64,000 bases of DNA from Petrosia ficiformis (GCA_947044365.1 OX345647.1:1340001-1404000), one strand, 5' to 3'; counted from the stretch's first letter, positions 1 to 11,117 are shown. Numbers and translations are program-made. Notes: generated by a model from the sequence alone, not told the origin.

Positions 1-716
1 GTACACATGTATTAGTGTAATAGTGGGAATGTACTGTGTAATAGTGTCTTATAATACACTTATAATACAATCAGTACACATGTATTAGTGTAATAGGATT
101 TTAAGGGAATGTACTGTGTAATAGTGTCTTATAATACACTTATAATACAATCAGTACACATGTATTAGTATTATAAGGGAATGTACTGTGTAATAGTGTC
201 TTATAATACACTTATAATACAATCAGTACACATGTATTAGTGTAATAGGATTTTAAGGGAATGTACTGTGTAATAGTGTCTTATAATACACTTATAATAC
301 AATCAGTACACATGTATTAGTATTATAAGGGAATGTACTGTGTAATAGTGTCTTATAATACACTTATAATACAATCAGTACACATGTATTAGTGTAATAG
401 GATTTTAAGGGAATGTACTGTGTAATAGTGTCTTATAATACACTTATAATACAATCAGTACACATGTATTAGTATTATAAGGGAATGTACTGTGTAATAG
501 TGTCTTATAATACACTTATAATACAATCAGTACACATGTATTAGTGTAATAGGATTTTAAGGGAATGTACTGTGTAATAGTGTCTTATAATACACTTATA
601 ATACAATCAGTACACATGTATTAGTATTATAAGGGAATGTACTGTGTAATAGTGTCTTATAATACACTTATAATACAATCAGTACACATGTATTAGTGTA
701 ATAGTATTATAAGGGA
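1..716. repeat. Satellite with alternating 80/72-bp period
   Basis: Tandem array built on a unit containing CAGTACACATGTATTAG and GTCTTATAATACACTTATAA. Unit starts at about 72, 152, 224, 304, 376, 456, 528 and 608 show strictly alternating spacings of 80 and 72 bp. The difference is an extra TGTAATAGG segment in every other unit, so the true higher-order unit is 152 bp. Copies are nearly identical, suggesting recent homogenisation. The array runs off the left edge. Confidence 0.9.
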
Positions 717-1440
717 ATGTTGGTCTGTGTGTTACCACTGAAAGGTCAATTCAGACTAATAATAGCAGGTGCCAGGGACTACCACAGACCAAAAGGTTGG
801 TCTGTGTGTTACAACCTATACACCACCTGGGCCTGGAGATTGAACCCAGAATGTTGGTCTGTGTGTGGTCTGTGTGTTACCACTGAAAGGTCAATTCAGA
901 CTAATAATAGCAGGTGCCATGAACTAACTCAGACCAGAAGGTTGGTCTCTGTGTTACAACCTATACACCACCTGGGCTTGGAGATTGAACACAGAATGTT
1001 GGTCTGTGTGTTACCACTGAAAGGTCAATTCAGACTAATAATAGCATGTGCCATGAACTACCACAGACCAAAAGGTTGGTCTGTGTGTTACCTATACACC
1101 ACCTGGGCCTGGAGATTGAACCCAGAATGTTGGTCTGTGTGTTACCACTGAAAGGTCAATTCAGACAGGTGCCATGAACTAACCCAGACCAGAAGGTTGG
1201 TCTCTGTGTTACAACCTATACACCACCTGGGCTTGGAGATTGAACACAGAATGTTGGTCTGTGTGTTACCACTGAAAGGTCAATTCAGACAGGTGCCATG
1301 AACTAACCCAGACCAGAAGGTTGGTTTGTGTGTTACAACCTATACACCACCTGGGCTTGGAGATTGAACACAGAATGTTGGTCTGTGTGTTACCACTGAA
1401 AGGTCAACTCAGACTGATAATAGCAGGTGCCAGAAGAATG
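717..1440. repeat. Minisatellite, ~120-146-bp units
   Basis: Imperfect tandem copies begin with ATGTTGGTCTGTGTGTTACC at about 717, 997, 1,127, 1,253 and 1,375, with a variant near 851. Each contains GGTCAATTCAGAC and CACCTGGGC-type segments. Unit length varies through internal deletions. The apparent ORF through it is repeat-encoded and not a gene. Confidence 0.85.
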
Positions 1441-1970
1441 GTCTCAATTACCACTCACTACTATGGCTAGTGGACTCATAAACAAACAGATTATTTCTGT
1501 TTTTAGGTGTAAATATTTCAAATTAATGAGCTAGTTATAGTACATTAGTCTTGATGTCATCCTATAATAGACCTACATGTACTACTCTACTGTACATGTG
1601 AGTATTATGGTATGCAATTGTCAATGTGTCATTAGTTAAAGTGACGAATAGTAACTATAGTAACCAAATTATATTTCATCATCCCATTAGTCAAGGTGTT
1701 ATGATTTAGTGTCGGCCAGACTATGAGTATAATATGTAATTATCTATGAGTGAGTCATCCATCAGCTGTATTGTTTGACAACATGATGTAGTTCTATATA
1801 CACATAAATAATATAATTTCACTATTATATCATGGTTCCCATCAAACAATAAATTACAAATCCATTTATCACACACCTACAATGAACCTGTACACAGACT
1901 TAAAGATTCATATTGCACTTGTAGATCTCCGCTAATGAATATCATTAAATCAACAGCTCTGTATATTAAC
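1441..1970. other. AT-rich non-coding stretch
   Basis: No gene, RNA or transposon signature recognised here. Confidence 0.5.
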
Positions 1971-2190
1971 TAAAGGTCATTCACGCTCACCATGACCTTA
2001 GAAAAATGTTCATAACTTTAGTTTGGAATGTTCAACAATCTTTTTACCTGCACCATTTTTATATAATAGTCCTTCCCGTTCTTTTTTGTGTATGTCAAAT
2101 TTCAATCCATTGCTTCATTATTGAGTTACAGTATAATCACGTATTAATCCTTATGACATTAAACTATACATTATTACATATAAAGTCATC
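1970..2190. repeat. Dispersed repeat shared with the p85 duplicate introns
   Basis: Starts with CTAAAGGTCATTC and runs through AATGTTCATAACTTTA, CAAATTTCAATC and GCTTCATTATTGAGTTA. Related copies occur at about 51,956-52,145, 53,768-53,965 and 55,960-56,157. The copy here is far from the p85 locus and diverged, so the element is a genomic interspersed repeat and not merely part of the p85 duplication. Confidence 0.7.
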
Positions 2191-2520
2191 ACATCATAAT
2201 TTTGAGGACATCGTGAATGTGAACAGACTATACTTATAATTTGTGTGATGCAGATATTTCGTAGGGCATAATTTAGAATTTTAAAATTGAAAACTGTAGT
2301 ATCACCTATGGAGGTGGAAATATGATACTATTGCTATCTATGTGAACACGTTTAGTGATTCATTTCCTGAGTAGGTTCCATCTGTATATGGAACTGTATG
2401 TGATTATACTGCATAGATGTATAATACATAATATACATCACATTACATATGTAGTATACTATATAATAATCTACACAATAATTATTATAATTATACTTAA
2501 AATTATATACACAGCATATA
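2191..2520. other. AT-rich non-coding stretch
   Basis: No gene recognised. Open frames here on the minus strand are low complexity and continue into the adjacent CA repeat. Confidence 0.5.
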
Positions 2521-2522
2521 TC

Positions 2523-2690
2523 AGTGTGTGACACAGATACACACAGACACATAGACACACATATACCACACAGACACACAAAATACATACACAAACATAA
2601 ACACACATACAGGCACAGGCATGTGCACAGACACACCCACACAGACAGACAGACAGACAGACACACACACATGCACAAACACACAATTAC
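2523..2690. repeat. Degenerate CA/ACAG microsatellite
   Basis: Purine/pyrimidine-alternating CA-rich tract ending in an ACAG run. Overlapping frames encode only Cys/Val or Thr/His repeats. Confidence 0.9.
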
Positions 2691-3076
2691 AATTCTTTTT
2701 CAAAATATCAGGTGTTCATGGACCAGCTGTCATCACATCAGTTAAATGATACCTAATTACTCTGAATTTACACATCATACCACATTTAGGATCAACATCA
2801 AAAAATTCCCTTAGGAAAATAATGTGCTGTATAGCTGATTTCAGTGATAATCTTATATTATTAGTACACATAATTATATTATATACAGTAATAATTACTA
2901 TTAACAAAGTACCATTATTGTGGTAACATACACACAGACAGACAGAATAAGATCATTGGATGATATAAACAGCTCACTACATTATTTTGGCAACCACAAA
3001 TTAAAGACTGCAACCTTTTGGCACAAAACTTTTTTCAGGCGCTTAGAGAAATAAAACAAGATATATAGAGACAAAA
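2691..3076. other. Non-coding stretch
   Basis: AT-rich sequence with a short ACAG run near 2,930. No gene recognised. Confidence 0.45.
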
Positions 3077-3427
3077 GTATCCCTATGATTGCTTTGAGGT
3101 GTCCAACTTTCAGTCCTCATGGCTGAATTTATTTCTCATTTCTGAATTTATTTCTCATTTCTGAAACACAACATACCATTGTAGGTATTATTTTGATTAC
3201 CTACTCTTCTTAATTTTTAGAGGTTCTTGTAGAACTTTAGGAATATATTGCTATTAGTTCCAGTTTCTACATAAAGCAGAGCTTGAGCTCGTGTTCTATT
3301 ACATTTCACGTCCATTAATTGACCGAGCCCCCTGGAATGATGCAACTTTCTTAACTACGTATACAATGCATACTTGCATTAATGACACAAGAATATATAT
3401 ATATAATTATATATATATATATATATA

Positions 3428-3468
<41 letters not shown>

Positions 3469-3519
3469 ATACATTGAACCATTAGGAATGCAATCATAGG
3501 GATGCCCCTATGGGCCATA
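3077..3519. mobile_element. MITE family 1, copy A
   Basis: The left end has AGTATCCCTATGATTGCTTT and the right end GCAATCATAGGGAT followed by the palindrome-like CCCTATGGGCC, so the ends form terminal inverted repeats. The interior shares GTAGAACTTTAGGAATATAT, TTAATTGACCGAGCCCC and CTTAACTACGTATACAA with copies at 14,394-14,766 and 44,812-45,207. A TA dinucleotide tract at 3,393-3,466 lies inside. There is no transposase, so it is a non-autonomous element. Confidence 0.8.
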
Positions 3520-3522
3520 AAA

Positions 3523-3940
3523 AGGAGCAAATACATAGTGTATGCACAGAACAAAGTAATAACTGATGTAAGATATGGTAATTATGGTGATTAAATTCCT
3601 TAATAGGGGATCCTGGGAGAGTAATTAACAGATTAGCTATCAAAGAGAATCCATTCTCCGGTTCATCCTGGTGGGGTAACAAGTTTGTAGGTTGTATATC
3701 CAATGGCTTTGGGGTATTTATTGTAGTAGGGGTTGTTGATTTTCATTTGTTCCATAATTAAGTTAATGTCATGTATAGAATGGATTGGCAAATTAAAATG
3801 TGTTGGTAACAGCGTTTTTGTTTGTGTGTGTGACATCTGCTCTGTGGTTGTTTATTCTTTTATTAAGCCTTTGGCCAGTCTCACCAACATATTGTTGGCT
3901 GCAAACTCTGCATTGGATCATACATCATATGTTTTTCCAA
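3523..3940 (-). pseudogene. Penelope-like element relic: GIY-YIG nuclease domain
   Basis: Read on the minus strand, about 3,780-3,915 gives CxxC followed by QYVGETGQRLNKR and NNHRADVTHTNKN. This is the YVGETG...R...H pattern of the GIY-YIG endonuclease found at the C terminus of Penelope-like retroelements. The known role in that family is nicking target DNA for target-primed reverse transcription. The frame breaks soon after and no reverse transcriptase is recognisable, so this is a dead 3' fragment. Flanking sequence reappears inverted at 5,483-5,600. The family is assigned by motif only. Other GIY-YIG-bearing retroelements are possible. Confidence 0.6.
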
Positions 3941-4149
3941 GGTGTGGGGTTGTTTTTATTTAGTGGTGTGGCATTAAAACATGTCTGTGTGGTTCGTCAT
4001 GAGGCATGTCTTTTTTGTACCACGTGGATAATTGAGGGGTTCTGTGACAGTGGTATCTTCTTTTTGTGGAAGTTCTACTCTTACAAAAGAACCCCAAAGA
4101 TTTTTTGGTCTCCTGAAGGCAATGATGGGATGTTTAGGAAATACTTTTT

Positions 4150-4205
4150 AGAAACTGGAACTAATAGCAATATATTCCTAAAGTTCTACAAGAACCTCTA
4201 AAAAT
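4150..4205. mobile_element. Inverted fragment of MITE family 1
   Basis: Reverse complement of the interior of copy A around 3,205-3,265 (GAACTTTAGGAATATATTGC on the opposite strand). Confidence 0.6.
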
Positions 4206-4426
4206 GGAACTCTATCTGTACACTGTTGAGTTTTAGATTTAAGACTCTCATCTCGACTAGTTTCATAAGTTCTTTTAATGGAAGGAGGGATGATAGGTTT
4301 TGTGTAGCCTCTATAATCATCAAATTCACTTTCAGCTCTTCCAGGTGTTGATTGAGGTATTCGTTCTTGAAACAAATTCTTTTTAGTCAAAGTACTGAAG
4401 ATGTAGTGGATGGCAGGTATTAATGT

Positions 4427-4964
4427 GTGGTTATTGATGGCCGGGTGTATGTTGGTTTGGTGAACAGATCATTGCGGAGACCATCTTCATGCTGCGATGA
4501 TAAACGGTGGTGTTTAAAAAGACCTTTTGCAAACAATAGACATGTGTGTACTAATGTTATGAAACCCCTCAAACAGCCCTGTGGTAATTCTAGATGCAAA
4601 ACATGCTCACTACAAACACGTGTCAAAGCCATACCGCAAAATTAAAATAACCACATCTTGCAAATCGTGTAACGTTATATTTATATACTCTAGTGCAGAG
4701 GTTGCGGCCAAAAATATTTTGGAGATATTGGCCAAAGGCTTATTGAGAAACAACCACAGAGCAGATGTCATACACACAAACAAAACACTGTTACCTACAC
4801 ATTTTAATTTGCCAATCCACATGACATTAACTTAATTATGGAACAAATGAAAATCAACTACCCCTACTACAATAAATACCCCAAAGCCATTGGATATACA
4901 ACCTACAAACTTGTTACCCCACCAGGATGAACCGGAGAATGGATTCTCTTTGATAGCTAATCTA
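4427..4964 (+). pseudogene. Second, more degraded GIY-YIG retroelement relic, inverted to the first
   Basis: Plus-strand frames give QPCGNSRCKTC and then CKSCN, NNHRADVIHTNKT and THFNLPIH. This is the cysteine-rich plus GIY-YIG-flanking pattern seen in the minus-strand relic at 3,523-3,940. The YVGET core is lost and the frame is broken near 4,640. DNA from about 4,690 to 4,964 matches 3,600-3,930 in inverted orientation, including AATTTGCCAATCCA and ACCCCAAAGCCATTGGATAT. The pair therefore forms a large inverted repeat, perhaps two insertions head to head. Confidence 0.55.
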
Positions 4965-4968
4965 TTAA

Positions 4969-5478
4969 CCCTTTATAACCCATTGACATCTACAAACACC
5001 AAAATTAATTAATGTTTAATTCTCATAGATATCTACAGACATCATGCGTATCAAGGGTTGTATTTTTGAGTTCCTTTGTTATTTTTCAACCAAAGACAGT
5101 GCACTAGATGTGCTTTAAGCATTGCGAAAATTGAAGCTATGCGATTAACCAATCCAAACCACTGCACTTTCAAACACTTGTCTTGCTGCTTTCCTCAAAA
5201 TAATAAAGCATGATTTTGGTATCTACAACTTTGCTAAAAGGTCCTTTGTCTAATTAAAAAAGTTAGAAGTCAGTGTCAGGGTGGACATTGCCCTTTGGAC
5301 TACTAAACTATCAAACGCTTGGCTTGCTATCTTCATGATGATAGCAAAGCATAATTTTTTTTATGTATGGCTCTTTTTAACAACTCTTCTTTCCAGTAAA
5401 GCAAGTTAGTGAAAAGAGTTAGTTATTATATGCACTGCCCACACATTTTCCTTGAAGATTAATATGGGGTTTAAAGGG
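4969..5478. mobile_element. piggyBac-like MITE with TTAA target site
   Basis: A 510-bp segment is bounded by TTAA (4,965-4,968 and 5,479-5,482). Its ends read CCCTTTATAACCC and GGGTTTAAAGGG, giving the TTAA-CCC...GGG-TTAA signature of piggyBac-type elements. It interrupts the retroelement repeat: the sequence left of it (GATAGCTAATCTAT) and right of it (ACTTAATTACTCTCCC) are contiguous in the inverted copy near 3,605-3,640. No transposase ORF, so non-autonomous. Confidence 0.7.
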
Positions 5479-5482
5479 TTAA

Positions 5483-5600
5483 CTTAATTACTCTCCCAGG
5501 ACCTCCTATTAAGAAATTTAATCACCATATTTACCATATGTTACCTCACTTATCACTTTGTTCTGTGCATACACTCACTATATACGTGTATTTTATCATT
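5483..5600 (+). repeat. Distal part of the GIY-YIG retroelement repeat
   Basis: Inverted match to 3,523-3,620 (TTTGTTCTGTGCATACACT on this strand). It resumes the repeat after the TTAA element. Confidence 0.65.
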
Positions 5601-5787
5601 TTTATCATTTTTTATTTATGTAAGCACCTAAAGAAGGTTTTGTACTGACACATTGTGGTCTTTAGTAATAAAATTTGCTGTTATCAAAATAACGTACTAC
5701 AGCAGTTTAAATGATCCACTGAATTTAGTTTGTCAACTATATTGGAACTGCAGTGTTAGAAATCTTCCTCCTATCACATTACCAAAA

Positions 5788-5971
5788 CAGATGGACAGAC
5801 AGACAGTCGGACAGACAGACAGACAGAGACAGACAGACAGTTGAACAGACAGACAGACAGACAGACAGTCGGACAGACAGACAAACAGACAGACAGACAG
5901 TCGGCCAGACAGACAGACAGACAGACAGACAGTCGGCCAGACAGACAGTCGGACAGACAGACACTTACATG
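5788..5971. repeat. (CAGA)n microsatellite
   Basis: About 180 bp of CAGACAGA with regular CAGTCGG interruptions. Open frames across it are repeat artefacts. Confidence 0.95.
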
Positions 5972-6145
5972 GTTTGGTAGACTGGATTAGTGGTAAACTA
6001 AAGAGTTTAGATATGTAACTGCACACTTGAGGACTTCTTCGTTCAATTATATTTCTTCGTTTAATAAAATCTTTAGTGTAACATTGATCCGTGCAGCAAT
6101 ATAAGAATCTAATGATGGATAGATGTCATTTGAAATCTTCGCAAA

Positions 6146-6295
6146 GTAATATGAAACAGAAACACATCATAACACACTACAATACAAGGCTTTATTGTGA
6201 ACCAAGTGTTAGACCAATCAAATTTTAGTAAACATGTGCTTACTATGAAACAGAAACACATCATGACAGACTACAATGCAAGGCCTTTAATTGTA
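6146..6295. repeat. ~98-bp imperfect direct duplication
   Basis: ATGAAACAGAAACACATCAT and ACTACAATRCAAGGC occur at about 6,150 and again at about 6,246. The rest of 6,000-6,650 shows no gene. A segment near 6,345-6,395 (CCACATAATGATATTCATGAG) recurs at 21,088. Confidence 0.7.
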
Positions 6296-6649
6296 TTTTA
6301 GAAAAGTTTTCCAAAGCTCCGCAAGTTCAAACTACTTGAATAATCAACCACATAATGATATTCATGAGCTTTTGATGGAAAGGTGGACATAATAATTATA
6401 CTATACAGCAATTCAAAAGGGACACACAATGGCAAAGCCAATCAGGTCTTTTTCCAGAAAGCGGTGTGATTGCTGCAGGGATGGAATCACCATTCCAGGA
6501 GTGAGTCTGTGGTTAGGTGATGAGATGTCCAATCAAAAGGTGGTATTTCTGTCAGCACTACTTTCTGGATAAAGACACTCGCTGGGTTATAATAGGAAAA
6601 CCATCATTATAAGGTTATCAATATTCCTAGAATTTATAGCAGATAGAGC

Positions 6650-8900
6650 AAATCCTAACTCCTAACCCAATTCCTAACACCTAACCCAATTCCTAACTCC
6701 TAAACCAATTCCTAACCCCTAACCCAATTCCTAATTCCTAACCCCAACCCAATTCCTAACCCCTAACCCAATGCCTAACTCCTAACCCAATTCCTAATTC
6801 CTAACTCCTAACCCCTAACCCAACCCAATGCCTAACTCCTAACCCAATGCCTAACTCCTAACCCAATTTCTAATTCCTAACCCATTTCCTAATTCCTAAC
6901 CCCTAACCCAATGCCTAACTCCTAACCCAATTCCCAATTCCTAACTCCTAACCCAATGCCTAATTCCAAACCCAATTCCTAACTCCTAACCCAATTCCTA
7001 ACTCCCTAACCCAATTCCAATGCCTAACTCCTAACCCAATTCCTAACCCCTAACCCAATGCCTAACTCCCTAACCCAATGCCTAACTCCTAACCCAATTC
7101 CTAACCACTAACCCAAGTCCTAACCCCTAACCCAATGTCTAACCACTAACCCAATTCCTAACCCCTAACCCAATGCCTAACTCCCTAACCCAATTCCAAT
7201 GCCTAACCCCTAACCCAATGCCTAACTCCCTAACCCAATGCCTAACCCCTAACCCAATGCCTAACTCCCTAACCCAATGCCTAACTCCCTAACCCAATTC
7301 CTAACCCCTAACCCAATTCCTAACCACTAACCCAATTTCTAACCCCTAATCAAATGCCTAACCACTAACCCAATGCCTAACTCCCTAACCCAATTCCAAT
7401 GCCTAACTCCTAACCCAATTCCTAACACCTAACCCAATTCCTAACCCCTAACCCAATGCCTAACTCCTAACCCAATTCCTAACCCCTAACCCCTAACTCA
7501 TTGCCTAACTCCCTAACCCAATGGCTAACCACTAACCCAATGCCTAACTCCCTAACCCAATGCCTAACCACTAACCCAATTCCTAACCCCTAACCCAATT
7601 CCTAACCACTAACCCAATTCCTAACCCCTAACCCAATGCCTAACTCCTAACCCAATTCCTAACCACTAACCCAATTCCTAACCCCTAACCCAATGCCTAA
7701 CCACTAACCCAATGCCTAACCCCTAACCCAATGCCTAACTCCCTAACCCAATTCCAATGCCTAACTCCTAACCCAATTCCTAACCACTAACCCAATTCCT
7801 AACCCCTAACCCAATGCCTAACTCCTAACCCAATTCCTAACCACTAACCCAATTCCTAACCCCTAACCCAATGCCTAACCACTAACCCAATGCCTAACCC
7901 CTAACCCAATGCCTAACTCCCTAACCCAATTCCAATGCCTAACTCCTAACCCAATTCCTAACCACTAACCCAATTCCTAACCCCTAACCCAATGCCTAAC
8001 TCCTAACCAAATTCCTAACCCCTAACCCAATGCCTAACTCCCTAACCCAATGCCTAACCCCTAACCCAATGCCTAACTCCCTAACCCAATGCCTAACGAC
8101 TAACCCAATGCCTAACTCCTAACCCAATTCCTAATTCCTAACCCAATGCCTAACTCCCTAACCCAATTTCCAATTCCTAACTTCTAACCCAAATCCTAAC
8201 CCCTAACCCAATTCCTAACTCCTAACCCAATTCCTAACCCCTAACCCAATGCCTAACCACTAACCCAATGCCTAACTCCCTAACCCAATTCCAATGCCTA
8301 ACTCCTAACCCAATTCCTAACCACTAACCCAATTCCTAACCCCTAACCCAATGCCTAACTCCTAACCCAATTCCTAACCCCTAACCCCTAACCCCTAACC
8401 CATTGCCTAACTCCCTAACCCAATGCCTAACCACTAACCCAATGCCTAACTCCCTAACCCAATTCCTAACCCCTAACCCAATTCCTAACCCCTAACCCAA
8501 TGCCTAACTCCTAACCCAATTCCTAACCACTAACCCAATTCCTAACCCCTAACCCAATGCCTAACCACTAACCCAATGCCTAACCCCTAACCCAATGCCT
8601 AACTCCTAACCCAATTTCTAATTCCTAACCCATTTCCTAATTCCTAACCCCTAACCCAATTCCTAATTCCTAATTCCTAACCCAATGCCTAACTCCCTAA
8701 CCCAATTCCCAATTCCTAACCCAAATCCTAACCCCTAACCCAATGCCTAACTCCTAACCCAATTCCTAACCCCTAACCCAATTCCTAACTCCTAACCCAA
8801 ATCCTAACCCCTAACCCAATTCCTAACCCTTAACCCAATGCCTAACCCAATTCCTAACCCCTAACCCCTAACCCAATGCCTAACTCCCTAACCCTAACAC
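6650..8900. repeat. Telomere-like satellite (CCTAACCCAATTCCTAAC family)
   Basis: About 2.2 kb of short degenerate units alternating CCTAACCCAAT, TCCTAACCCC and GCCTAACTCC. The core CTAACC/CCCTAA is close to the animal telomere repeat (CCCTAA on this strand). Higher-order blocks such as CTCCCTAACCCAATTCCAATG recur, and a terminal CCCTAACCCTAAC run lies near 8,885. There are no coding frames. It is either an interstitial telomeric-like sequence or an unrelated C-rich satellite. Confidence 0.9.
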
Positions 8901-9847
8901 CATGTATAATATTATAAGTAAGAGCAAATCTAAATAACCATGTCTAACTAATCCATATTCACACATACCTTGTATTTGATTAAGAAAGAGTTGATCTTTT
9001 GTTAATAATTACAACCAGTATAGTGAGTTAATTGTAGACTTGGAGGAGAAATTATACGAGAATTATAGTGACATCAGTACCATACTAGTATATCTGTATG
9101 ATTCATTCTCCTCACAGACAGAGAGGTTTTCATTATCATCAAAACTGACTGGTTCAAAATTAGGTACTAATTCATTCCTAAACCAACTGTTCAAAACCAG
9201 GTTCTAGTTCATCCTCATTCCGAAATCTCACTGGTACAAAACTAGATACTAGTTCAACCTCATTCCTAAACCAACTGTGGCTCAGAATAGGTACTAGTTC
9301 AACCTCATTCCAAAACTCACTGGTTCAGAACTAGATACCACATACTTTGTGATTACTTCATGACTAGCTTTGTTTTCGTTCAATGGTTCCATATTTTATA
9401 CACTTGATTCATTTTGCGTTAAAAGTGATTACAACCTTCTATTAGAAGTGGTTGTGTGTGACAAAACATCACACTGATCTATATAAATTAATTATAATAA
9501 TTATACTATTATAATCTATTTATAACTGTCCTTGTAACGAACATCATGTACGTCACGGTCAAAGGTCAAGCTATAGATCTACACGGAAGAAACCATGGCA
9601 ACAAGGTAAAACTGCACCCACAATTTTTAGAAAGATGATAAACATGGACACGTGCCATTAATTTTCAGAGTAAGAAGAAAATGAAAGAGAAGAGTTAGAG
9701 AACTTTGAATACATCACTAGTATCATAAAAACCCACTGGATTCAGTCATGCAAACTGCAAAGATAAAATAATGAATAAAGAGGGTTAGAACAATAGCAAT
9801 TATATTTTAGTCTGGCGTAGATTGCAGAATTTCTGTGGGTGTTCGCT
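8901..9847. other. Non-coding stretch with ~60-bp imperfect repeats
   Basis: 9,165-9,340 carries three to four imperfect copies around ACTAGTTCAACCTCATTCC and CAAACTGGTTC-type segments. No gene recognised in the remainder. Confidence 0.5.
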
Positions 9848-10019
9848 GGTAATAATTAGTCTCGCGTAGCCACAGCCAACCTACGGAGGAAGGGCCTGGT
9901 GGACTGAGTATATACTGGAAATTGGTTGGCGATAAGTATCTGCCAAGTGCTACTGGTTGGTGACTAGGTGACTGTCCACGTGTATTTTAGTAGCACGTTC
10001 ATTTCTGACAGTTTGATGA

Positions 10020-10112
10020 TGGATAACGTTTGCTTTGTTTGTCTAGTTAATCTAGATCATGGAATACCATATAAAAGTAAAGGAAGAAGGTTGAATACTG
10101 AGGATGGTGAAG
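10020..10112 (+). pseudogene. Coding-like fragment inside the Mutator-like element, part 1
   Basis: Starts with ATG at about 10,020 (MDNVCFVCLVNLDHG...) with a CxxC pair and a basic stretch (KSKGRR). The frame GEV is cut by insertion of the 337-bp element. After the insertion TTTCC|GTAAGT (about 10,459-10,463) looks like a splice donor. It may be an N-terminal zinc-binding piece of the element's own protein or a captured host exon. Function not recognised. Confidence 0.35.
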
Positions 10113-10449
10113 TAGTCTCGCCAGGCCAGCCCCTCACACGCTACACGGGAAGAGGGTCTGGTCAAACTTGCATGTTGCATTCGTGTTTAACATGCCACAG
10201 TTTTTGTGGCGTGTTAACCACAGGCTAAGTGTATGAAGTATGTCAACACCTGTTGCATTCGTGTTGCAGTCAGCAGCTGGGGCGGGTTTTCTTAAGTGGG
10301 TGAAATTAATTAAAACTGAGGTACTTTATACACTTAGCCTGTGGTTAACTCGCCACAAAAACTGTGACGTGTTAAACATGAATGCAACATGCAAGTTTGA
10401 CCAGACCCTCTTCCTGCGTAGCGTGTGAGGGGTTGGCCTGGCGAGACTA
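10113..10449. mobile_element. Nested 337-bp foldback element with 9-bp TSD
   Basis: Ends TAGTCTCGCCAGGCC and GGCCTGGCGAGACTA. Arms of about 130 bp are inverted: 10,113-10,240 against 10,322-10,449, with GTTAACCACAGGCTAAGTGT on the left arm. It is flanked by perfect 9-bp repeats ATGGTGAAG at 10,104-10,112 and 10,450-10,458. It shares the TAGTCTCGC terminus with the element it sits in, so both were probably mobilised by the same enzyme. Confidence 0.85.
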
Positions 10450-10513
10450 ATGGTGAAGTTTCCGTAAGTAATGTTAACTACATGGCAAAATGTTTCTATT
10501 TTTTATTTAAATA

Positions 10514-10625
10514 GGTGAAAGTTAGTTATCCTTCTGGTGATACAACTATAACTATTGATTCTCCTTGGACAAAAAAAAATGTGAAGCATATAGCCAGAAA
10601 GAGCTATCCCTCCCTGTCCTCATCA
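10514..10625 (+). pseudogene. Coding-like fragment inside the Mutator-like element, part 2
   Basis: An acceptor-like TTTAAATAG precedes GTGAAAGTTAGTTATCC, which reads VKVSYPSGDTTITIDSPW and then a basic stretch (KKNVKHIARKS). It could be the second exon of the interrupted fragment at 10,020. Not recognised. Confidence 0.3.
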
Positions 10626-11117
10626 TTTGTATATATATACTATATAATTATAATTAAAATAATTTTAACTTATTATTGTCATAAGTATAATACTTATTTA
10701 TGATCTATTACACACAATTATAATTGTGGCTTATAAAAAAAACATGGATCATTCCCAGAATGTCTAATCCCAAAATGTGTAAATGAAAATCCTAGACCCT
10801 AGATATTCTGGGAAGCACACTGGGCAAAATTCCATAAACTATCTGTAGCTATGAAACAAAAACATCTCTTTCAGATAGCAAAGCTAACACAGCTTCCAAC
10901 TATTTATCTTTCAGCTTAATGCCGATCTTCTTGGTAGCTGTGTTTACAAGCATCCATATATTTTCTTAATTTCACACCTAGTCACCACCCAGTAGCACTT
11001 GGCAGATACGTATCGCCAACCAATTTCCGGTAGTACTCAGAACAAATCGATGTATACTCAGTCCACCAGACCCTTCTTCCGTAGGTTGGGTCTGGCTACG
11101 CGAGACTAGGTAATAAT

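Larger units (their letters stand above)
9857..11108. mobile_element. Mutator-like 1.25-kb DNA transposon with 9-bp TSD
   Basis: Ends read TAGTCTCGCG and CGCGAGACTA. They lie in long terminal inverted repeats of about 115 bp: 9,857-9,970 matches the reverse complement of 10,985-11,108, including CCAACCTACGGA-type and GCCAAGTGCTACTGG-type segments. Perfect 9-bp duplications GGTAATAAT flank it at 9,848-9,856 and 11,109-11,117. A 9-bp TSD with long TIRs fits Mutator-like elements. No full transposase was found, but a short two-part coding-like segment lies inside. It is itself interrupted by a smaller element (10,113-10,449). Confidence 0.8.

Noticed and set aside
1..716. CRISPR array
   Set aside because: The repeats are contiguous satellite monomers with no unique spacers, in an animal-type genome.
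4178..4390. 70-codon minus-strand frame (ERIPQSTPGRAESEFDDY...)
   Set aside because: Could be part of a retroelement protein, but I found no motif and no continuity with the GIY-YIG fragment. Left unannotated as a gene.
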